Of a stretch of 27,914 nucleotides of DNA, positions 22,765 to 27,914 are shown piece by piece. Both the position numbers and the translations under genes were made by a program. The stretch's first letter is position 1; every line of letters begins with the position of its first letter. The stretch comes from Bacteroidota bacterium. Lineage in GTDB: Bacteria > Bacteroidota > Ignavibacteria > UBA10030 > UBA8401. Location of the stretch: positions 1 through 27,914 of the forward strand of contig JAVBYA010000492.1 of assembly GCA_030824295.1 (NCBI GenBank). Reading direction: 5' to 3'. A model generated the notes under the pieces. That model was not told the DNA's origin. It made no database searches and saw only the letters and a program-made list of their open reading frames with translations.

Positions 22765-22794
22765 TTGCCGGCAGAGTCGTAAATTTTTGATACT
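22765..22794 (+). promoter_or_regulatory. Putative promoter of the beta-helix/barrel gene
   Basis: TTGCCG (22765-22770), 18 bases, GATACT (22789-22794); each box matches four of six consensus positions. The -10 is 18 bases before the ATG and leaves space for the GGAG at 22803-22806. Confidence 0.4.
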
Positions 22795-22812
22795 TTATCC
22801 CCGGAGATCAAT

Positions 22813-24462
22813 ATGAAACGGACCATTCTACTCATCGCAGCCCTCTTCGCATTCACTCTCTCGGCATTCGCTCAGAACCGTGACTATGATGACCGAATTG
22901 ATGAAGCATCCGACAACATTGAACGATTTGTCGACAATATCATCGCAGGCATCGAATCCCGTGTCGACCGGATGTCGGAAGACCGGCGATCACGGGAGGT
23001 TGTGGAAGATAGTGATGACGAAGAAGACAGTACCAAGGTTGAAAAGATGCCTGATGCCGTGACCTTCAACGGCGACACAGAGATCGCTGAGAATGATACG
23101 ATCAACGGCGACCTGGTGGTGAAGAACGGCACCCTCGTGGTGCGCGGAACTGTGATTGGCGATATCCTGGTGGTGAACGGGGACATCGAATTGAAAGCAA
23201 CGTCGTATGTCGATGGCAATGTGCGGGCAATGAACGGCGGTATCTCAAAAGCGGAAGGGGCATCGGTGGAAGGATTCACCGAGCAATCATCCACGGCCTC
23301 GTCCAAGCAGCCACGCCGAAGATCGACCATGCGGACGAAATATTCCTATTCGTTCAAACCGTATTTCTTCAATTTGAATGAGTCCATTGATGACGATATA
23401 GTATTCCGTTATAACCGTGTTGAAGGCCTGTTCTTTGGATTCGGTTCGGAGAAACGGTATTTCTGGGACGGGAGCAGAAAAGTCACCGGGTATGGTTCGT
23501 TCGGATACGGATTCGTGTCGCACAAATGGCGAATGCAGTTGGGGTTGGACCGTCAGTTCGCCGCATCAGACAATGTGTTGTACGAGATCGGCGGAGAAGC
23601 GCACAGTTTGACCGACACCAAGGATGAATGGATCATGCCGCTGTTGGAGAATAATCTTGCCGCGCTGCTTTTCCATGAGGATTTCCGCGATTACTATCAG
23701 CGGGAAGGATTCTCACTTCATTCAGCCAGATATACCAAGGATGCCGAAGTGTCCACGATGATCGATGTGCGATACCTCAATGATCGGTATGCATCGCTCA
23801 GTACGAGAGCACAATGGGCACTGTTCGGCGGAAACTCGTTCCGTGCCAATCCAGCATTCGATGCAGGAACGATGAAGAGTATTTCGGTCAGCGCCGGTGT
23901 CAGCACAGTTGAGAAATACCGGTACCGGATCGAAGGGTGGAATCTGTTCGCTCACGGCGAATACGGAGGGAATGAACTTGGCGGTAACTTTGATTTTACG
24001 CAGGCAACGATCGATATCCGCCGTTTCCAACCGCTCTCTGATGATGATCAGATCAATCTGCGGATCAGAGCAGCGGCGCTGCAGGGGGATACGATCGCGC
24101 AGAAGGACTTCCAGTTAGGGGGGGCCAACACGATGCCTGCTTATGGTTATAAGGAATTCTCAGGGAACAGGATGCTGCTGGCCAATCTGGAATACCGCAT
24201 CAACGGTGAATTGATCGATGAGCTCTTCTACTTTCCGAACAGTCTTAGCCTGATCGCTTTCGGTGATGCAGGTATCGTAACAACGGTCAATACAAAATGG
24301 GCGGTGTATGAAGGGTTCACATCATTGCCGAGTTCGGAAGTGCGGTCAGATTATGGCGCGGCGATCGCGTGGCATGATGGAGATGCACGTCTGGGATTTG
24401 CCTGGAGGACCGATAAGAAAGCACCCGTCTCTGTCTTTTTCCGGCTCAACAAGGCCTTCTGA
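22813..24462 (+). CDS. Outer-membrane beta-barrel protein with N-terminal polymer-forming-like beta-helix
   Basis: A 549-aa protein; GGAG lies six bases before the ATG. Residues 1-20 are a signal peptide (cleavage after AFAQ or nearby). Residues 22-75 are a highly charged, helical stretch ending in an acidic run. Residues 80-150 contain short beta-helix turns (DTINGDLVVKNGTLVV, GTVIGDILVVNGDIEL, YVDGNVRAMNGGIS), as in bactofilin/polymer-forming domains. From about 185 to the end is an Omp85/DUF5686-like barrel: YNRVEGLFFGFG, repeated amphipathic strands, ANLEYRINGE and a terminal Phe (FFRLNKAF), as expected for Bam-dependent insertion. Such barrels may handle surface proteins or envelope adhesion; the role here is unknown. 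Monocistronic, closed by a bidirectional terminator. Confidence 0.8.
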   Translation: MKRTILLIAALFAFTLSAFAQNRDYDDRIDEASDNIERFVDNIIAGIESRVDRMSEDRRSREVVEDSDDEEDSTKVEKMPDAVTFNGDTEIAENDTINGDLVVKNGTLVVRGTVIGDILVVNGDIELKATSYVDGNVRAMNGGISKAEGASVEGFTEQSSTASSKQPRRRSTMRTKYSYSFKPYFFNLNESIDDDIVFRYNRVEGLFFGFGSEKRYFWDGSRKVTGYGSFGYGFVSHKWRMQLGLDRQFAASDNVLYEIGGEAHSLTDTKDEWIMPLLENNLAALLFHEDFRDYYQREGFSLHSARYTKDAEVSTMIDVRYLNDRYASLSTRAQWALFGGNSFRANPAFDAGTMKSISVSAGVSTVEKYRYRIEGWNLFAHGEYGGNELGGNFDFTQATIDIRRFQPLSDDDQINLRIRAAALQGDTIAQKDFQLGGANTMPAYGYKEFSGNRMLLANLEYRINGELIDELFYFPNSLSLIAFGDAGIVTTVNTKWAVYEGFTSLPSSEVRSDYGAAIAWHDGDARLGFAWRTDKKAPVSVFFRLNKAF

Positions 24463-24485
24463 TCAAACCTCCAACGAACGGATCT

Positions 24486-24517
24486 AAAAAAACCCTCTGA
24501 GTTCCAGAGGGTTTTTT
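24486..24517. terminator. Bidirectional terminator between the barrel gene and the YbbR gene
   Basis: CCCTCTG pairs with CAGAGGG around AGTTC, flanked by A7 and T6, so usable in both directions. The stop codon of the YbbR gene overlaps the T-tract. Confidence 0.92.
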
Positions 24518-25433
24518 ATTTTCTGACCACATATTGGATCCGCTGCGGGTCTTGTTGAACGATCTGAACATGGTCCGGTCCGATGATGGTCACGGTCATC
24601 AACCCGCTGGTGTCCAATAGAATTGAACGGTAATCGATATATGCCTGAAAGTCATTCCGGGTGATATTCGCCACATTGTTCACACCGGATCGAACGATGA
24701 CAGAGATCTTTGGTGGGATCAGGACCACATTCCTTCGTTCCGGTACCTGCAGTACTTCAATTGGAATGTCGGTGATTGTCCGCTCAGCGATTGGCTGGAC
24801 ATCAAAACGGACCGTCACTAATGTCTCAGGCCGGGACAACTCGAATTGTAGTTTTGCAGACAACGGTAATTGCGCTTCTATTGGAGCATTAATGTCTGAT
24901 AATTCCAACGCTTCAGTTTTCCAGACGTCGATTCTCTCCAATAGAGAGCGGGCGCCGCTCAATGTTATACTTTCCGGGGCAGCCGTCATATGACCGACGA
25001 TCCCGAAGCCGTTGCGATAGGACACTGAAATATCCGGGACAACGGCAACCCGCCTTTCGATCCTCTCATCAAGCTGAACATGCAGTGTTTCCGGATCTGC
25101 AGCCAGGATCATCACACCGTCGGGGATGAGAACATGATCGGGTATTTCCTTCATGGTGAAGATCTGTTTACTACGACGTGCAGAGACCAAGTCTATCGTA
25201 TAATGGAGATCAGGCGTTAACAGCATTTTGAGCAATTGCCAGCCGGTGCCTTGAATGACAAAATGGACCGAATCGGGCAGCGGCACAGCGATAGCCTTAT
25301 TTTCGGCAACCCTGTCGATCCTAACCGGCACGGACACTTGAGTTTTAAAGGAATTCCCAAGATTTACCGATGTCCAAAGCAGCAGGGCAAAAATCAGAGA
25401 AAAAAGTATGATTGGGAATTGGCGGTCTTTCAT
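24516..25433 (-). CDS. YbbR-like domain protein
   Basis: A 305-aa protein. Residues 7-25 (PIILFSLIFALLLWTSVNLG) form a single N-terminal transmembrane helix, placing the rest outside the cytoplasm. The remainder contains repeats of the YbbR type, recognisable by VSVPVRIDRV, ETLHVQLDERIERRVAVVPD and RFDVQPIAERTITDIPIEV, ending VQIVQQDPQRIQYVVRK. In Firmicutes the homologue CdaR regulates the diadenylate cyclase CdaA. Here there is no cyclase gene beside it, so a link to cyclic di-AMP is only a family-based possibility. A near-consensus promoter stands immediately upstream, with almost no 5' leader and no ribosome binding site. Confidence 0.82.
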   Translation of the reverse strand: MKDRQFPIILFSLIFALLLWTSVNLGNSFKTQVSVPVRIDRVAENKAIAVPLPDSVHFVIQGTGWQLLKMLLTPDLHYTIDLVSARRSKQIFTMKEIPDHVLIPDGVMILAADPETLHVQLDERIERRVAVVPDISVSYRNGFGIVGHMTAAPESITLSGARSLLERIDVWKTEALELSDINAPIEAQLPLSAKLQFELSRPETLVTVRFDVQPIAERTITDIPIEVLQVPERRNVVLIPPKISVIVRSGVNNVANITRNDFQAYIDYRSILLDTSGLMTVTIIGPDHVQIVQQDPQRIQYVVRK

Positions 25434-25445
25434 ATGAGTAGCAAA

Positions 25446-25474
25446 AATATACCCATAGCTTTTTGAGGAGTCAA
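25446..25474 (-). promoter_or_regulatory. Near-consensus sigma-70 promoter of the YbbR gene
   Basis: On the minus strand: TTGACT (complement of 25469-25474), exactly 17 bases, TATATT (complement of 25446-25451). The expected start is near 25439, six bases before the ATG at 25433, so the message would be almost leaderless. This is the best promoter match in the window. Confidence 0.65.
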
Positions 25475-25588
25475 TCTTTTTGATTCTATCGGGGATTTAA
25501 TCGAGTACCGTGAATACGTTATTGCTGATTATCCTCTTAATCGCTATGTTTCGGCGTGGTAATTAAAACAATGCGAGGGAGAATTCAT

Positions 25589-27094
25589 ATGAAGAATATT
25601 ATTGTAGTGATCCTTTCAATGATACTGTTGGTTGGCTGCGAGCAGGCCTCAACTTCAAATTTCGAAAATAGTGGTAATTCAGGAAAGGTTGCTTTTACAA
25701 TAGATAAGTCAAGTGCACCGGTTAATGTGAAAAGTCTAACTACTATTCTAACACGATCAGGATATGTCTCCTTAGAACGCAATTTAGATATGGTCAATGA
25801 TACCAATGCCGCAATATTGTTTGATCAGGTGGCTGTGGGGCTATGGAAAGTTCAAATAGATGCGAAAAATGACCAAGGACAAATAATATTTACGGGTCAA
25901 TCGGAAGTATCAGTAATTGAAGGCATGGTGGTGAGCATCAATATTGTGTTGAATCCAGTTGCAACGGGCATGGGAAGTGTTCAAATTAATATTTCTTGGG
26001 GTGCAGGAATCAAATCAATTTTCCCAAAAAATTTCGGAGGGAACAATAAGGAATACGCAATGTGTGTTATCCAAACGAAAGATGGTGGATATGCAATGGG
26101 TGGATCTGGGGTTACAGAAACCGGGAATGTTGATGCTTGGATGGTCAAAACCAATAGTAAAGGAGAAGTTAAATGGTCCTTATACTATGGCGGTGCTTCA
26201 GAAGATAGAATAAATGACATGGTTCAAACTTCCGACGGAGGTTTTCTTCTTGTCGGATATAAAACCGAAGGAGATGAAGATTCCTGGGTTGCAAAAATTG
26301 ATTCTACAGGGAAAATAGTTTGGCAAAAAACTTTCGGTGGTGTTGGAATGGATTCCTTTTTAAAAATTAAGGAGGGGATCAATGGTACATATTGGCTTTG
26401 TGGATATTATTACAACAGCAATTTCTATGAAGGTAGGGTTGTTGTAATGCACAAAGATGGAAGTATGGCGTGGTCGAAGACATATGGTGGTGAAGGCGGT
26501 GACTTCGCTATGAACATTTTGCCATTACAATCAGGCGGAGCATTGGTCATTGGCAATAATGGCTCTATTGCAGGGAAGTCTTATGATTTTTGGGCGTTCC
26601 GGATTAATTCTGAAGGGGAGCTGATTTGGAATAAAACATATGGTGGAAGTAATGATGATCGAGTTGCAGGTATTTGCTCCACAATTGACGGTCAGTTTAT
26701 TCTGACAGGCTATACAACATCATATGGTAATGGCACTCAAGATGCATGGGCATTGTGTATCAACGATGAGGGGTCAGCGATATGGTCAAAAACCATGGGG
26801 GGATTGGGTGCAGACTATTTATTAAGTGTTGAGCGATCAATGGATAACAACTACATCGCAACGGGATATTCTAATTCTTATGGGAATGGGCAACAAGGCT
26901 GGGCGGTTAAGTTCAATGCATCCGGTGTCTCACTCTGGTCAAAAACCTATGGCGGCCCGGGAACCGAAGTCATAAGCGATCACTCTCCAACACAAGATGG
27001 TGGCTTTGTTTTCTCTGGATCATTCAAAGGTGTGTCGGCTATTTCCGAGGATTTTTGGCTTGGGAAATCAAATAGTGAGGGAGTATTGGAATAG
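25589..27094 (+). CDS. Lipoprotein with Ig-like N-terminal domain and seven propeller-type repeats
   Basis: A 501-aa protein. ATG 25589 follows GAGGGAG by 8 bases; earlier in-frame starts are less likely. MKNIIVVILSMILLVGC has a canonical lipobox (LVGC), so it is a lipid-anchored envelope protein. Residues 25-140 form a beta-rich domain. Residues 145-501 hold seven repeats of about 50 residues with the pattern W-x-KTYGG, D, DGG, GY, D-x-W and K-x-G (for example SKTYGGEGGDFAMN). This strongly suggests a seven-bladed beta-propeller. Such repeats are frequent in Bacteroidota and archaea; a binding or scaffold role is likely, with no enzyme motif seen. The gene is clearly AT-richer than its neighbours (AAT, TTT, ATA codons common), suggesting recent acquisition. 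A terminator follows. Confidence 0.85.
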   Translation: MKNIIVVILSMILLVGCEQASTSNFENSGNSGKVAFTIDKSSAPVNVKSLTTILTRSGYVSLERNLDMVNDTNAAILFDQVAVGLWKVQIDAKNDQGQIIFTGQSEVSVIEGMVVSINIVLNPVATGMGSVQINISWGAGIKSIFPKNFGGNNKEYAMCVIQTKDGGYAMGGSGVTETGNVDAWMVKTNSKGEVKWSLYYGGASEDRINDMVQTSDGGFLLVGYKTEGDEDSWVAKIDSTGKIVWQKTFGGVGMDSFLKIKEGINGTYWLCGYYYNSNFYEGRVVVMHKDGSMAWSKTYGGEGGDFAMNILPLQSGGALVIGNNGSIAGKSYDFWAFRINSEGELIWNKTYGGSNDDRVAGICSTIDGQFILTGYTTSYGNGTQDAWALCINDEGSAIWSKTMGGLGADYLLSVERSMDNNYIATGYSNSYGNGQQGWAVKFNASGVSLWSKTYGGPGTEVISDHSPTQDGGFVFSGSFKGVSAISEDFWLGKSNSEGVLE

Positions 27095-27120
27095 GGGTCG
27101 GTATATAAATGTTGAAATCA

Positions 27121-27152
27121 TAAAAGCCCCTATGATGGGGCTTTTATTTTTT
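27121..27152 (+). terminator. Intrinsic terminator after the lipoprotein gene
   Basis: TAAAAGCCCC pairs with GGGGCTTTTA around TATGAT, followed by TTTTTTG. Good stem and T-tract. Confidence 0.92.
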
Positions 27153-27219
27153 GTAACTCTGCATAATTTGTCCTATTTTCATTGGACGAAGAGAATGATT
27201 CATTTAACAATAAAACTTT

Positions 27220-27914
27220 ATGACAACCTCAAAAAAAGAGAAAAGTTCAAAAAAGGTGCAGGAAACATCAATTATACCCCCAAAATATCAGCATGGGGTG
27301 TCGATTCTCGTTCTGCTTATTTCGCTGATCGTATTCTTCCATGAATTGGTGCTGGACGGTAAAGTTTTCCTGGCTGCTGACAATATCGCATCGAAGAGTT
27401 TTCAGACAATGGTGGCTGATGCCGAAGAGCAGCAGATATTTCCACTTTGGAATCCTTACATTTTTGCGGGGATGCCTGGATATGCCAGCTTGATGGTCCA
27501 TGGTGAGCGGTATTTCGATATTTCAGCTCTTGTCATCAATAGGGCTTCAAAACTCTTTGGAGCGATCATCAATAGTCCCGATGTCGGATGGGGATTGTTC
27601 TATTACTGGCTGTTGGGCATCGGAATGTATTGGTTCGTCTATGATAAACTGAAGAATAAGATCGCGGCGCTCACCGCCGGTTTAGCGGTGATGCATTCTA
27701 CTTTCATCGTTATTCTGGTGATGGTCGGCCATATGACAAAGGTGCCGGTCATCGCATTTTTCCCGTTCATTTTCCTGCTGCTTGAGCGATTGCGTGAAAA
27801 ATTCAGCATGCTATCATTCCTCGCATTGATCGTTCTGGTGCATTTCATGCTGCTGCCGGGACATATCCAAATGATCTTCTATTGTTACCTGGCGTTCGGA
27901 TTATATTATCTGTT
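27220..27914 (+). CDS. YfhO-like polytopic membrane protein, N-terminal part
   Basis: The frame from ATG 27220 is open to the right edge (231 codons), so the gene is truncated by the window. The N-terminus MTTSKKEKSSKKVQETS is basic and cytosolic, followed by a helix (VSILVLLISLIVFFHELVL). Next comes the extracytoplasmic loop LDGKVFLAADNIASKSFQT and a segment with FPLWNPYIFAGMPGYASLM, the motif typical of YfhO/GT-C-like membrane proteins of Bacteroidota. At least four more hydrophobic helices follow (WGLFYYWLLGIGMYWFV, IAALTAGLAVMHSTFIVIL, FFPFIFLLLERL, LIVLVHFMLLPGHIQMIF). Related proteins take part in glycosylation of surface polymers. There is no clear ribosome binding site before the ATG. 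Family call fairly sure; the C-terminal half and exact role are unknown. Confidence 0.8.
   Translation, partial: MTTSKKEKSSKKVQETSIIPPKYQHGVSILVLLISLIVFFHELVLDGKVFLAADNIASKSFQTMVADAEEQQIFPLWNPYIFAGMPGYASLMVHGERYFDISALVINRASKLFGAIINSPDVGWGLFYYWLLGIGMYWFVYDKLKNKIAALTAGLAVMHSTFIVILVMVGHMTKVPVIAFFPFIFLLLERLREKFSMLSFLALIVLVHFMLLPGHIQMIFYCYLAFGLYYL

Noticed and set aside
25959..26213. Frame inside the lipoprotein gene
   Set aside because: It is an out-of-frame shadow of the propeller repeats; the lipoprotein frame has clear periodic motifs.
26997..27344. 115-codon frame overlapping the end of the lipoprotein gene
   Set aside because: It runs through the intrinsic terminator at 27121-27152 and overlaps the YfhO-like start out of frame.
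1..27914. Insertion sequences, prophage genes, attachment sites or CRISPR arrays
   Set aside because: No transposase, integrase, terminal inverted repeats or regularly spaced direct repeats were seen by eye.

Overview
The window comes from a bacterium of the Bacteroidota/Chlorobi/Ignavibacteria (FCB) assemblage. The main evidence is a secreted nuclease ending in a type A type IX secretion sorting domain with the QNFPNPFNP signature. Supporting evidence is a YNRVEGLFFG-type outer-membrane barrel, a bifunctional-nuclease/UVR fusion and an initiator tRNA without encoded CCA. Most of the window is gene-dense, of moderate GC and housekeeping in nature. An Ignavibacteria-like lineage is an inference; no rRNA is present to settle it.

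Layout. 1-365: end of a TauE/SafE-type membrane permease. 426-2146: secreted P1/S1-type nuclease overlapping a transglutaminase-like gene. 2219-5047: uvrB and a comF-type phosphoribosyltransferase. 5048-5608: intergenic stretch with an initiator tRNA (minus strand) and its terminator. 5609-6382: surE. 6399-11785: an accessory island, described below. 12022-17086: sugar nucleotidyltransferase, metK and ahcY (methyl cycle), a small unknown gene and a secreted glutathione peroxidase. 17160-21319: hisD-hisC, then etfB-etfA. 21373-25433: DUF151/UVR protein, pdxJ, a beta-helix plus beta-barrel outer-membrane protein, and a YbbR protein. 25589-27094: an AT-rich lipoprotein with seven propeller-like repeats. 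27220-end: start of a YfhO-like membrane protein.

The most interesting part is 6399-11785. A large exported-looking TPR-CHAT protein (caspase-like His and Cys both present) lies tail-to-tail, 3 bp apart, with a minus-strand operon. That operon encodes a 101-aa unknown protein, a divergent sigma-70-like factor and a zf-HC2 membrane-spanning anti-sigma-like protein with a periplasmic C-terminal domain. Divergent from the TPR-CHAT gene is a 45-codon gene with a strong ribosome binding site, encoding a hydrophobic-start, Gly/Pro-rich peptide. The regions upstream of that peptide gene and of the sigma operon share a 30-bp promoter-like element (22/30 identical, in the same orientation to both genes). 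I propose an envelope signalling module in which CHAT proteolysis releases the sigma factor. The logic resembles the TPR-CHAT/sigma part of type III-E CRISPR 'Craspase' systems, but here there is no CRISPR and the protease and substrate would meet in the periplasm. The gene content is seen in the sequence; the mechanism is inference.

Elsewhere the genes are ordinary but well delimited. Seven intrinsic terminators separate the transcription units. TATATT hexamers recur at promoter-like positions, twice only 5 and 12 nt before a start codon (hisD, ybbR), suggesting leaderless or nearly leaderless messages.
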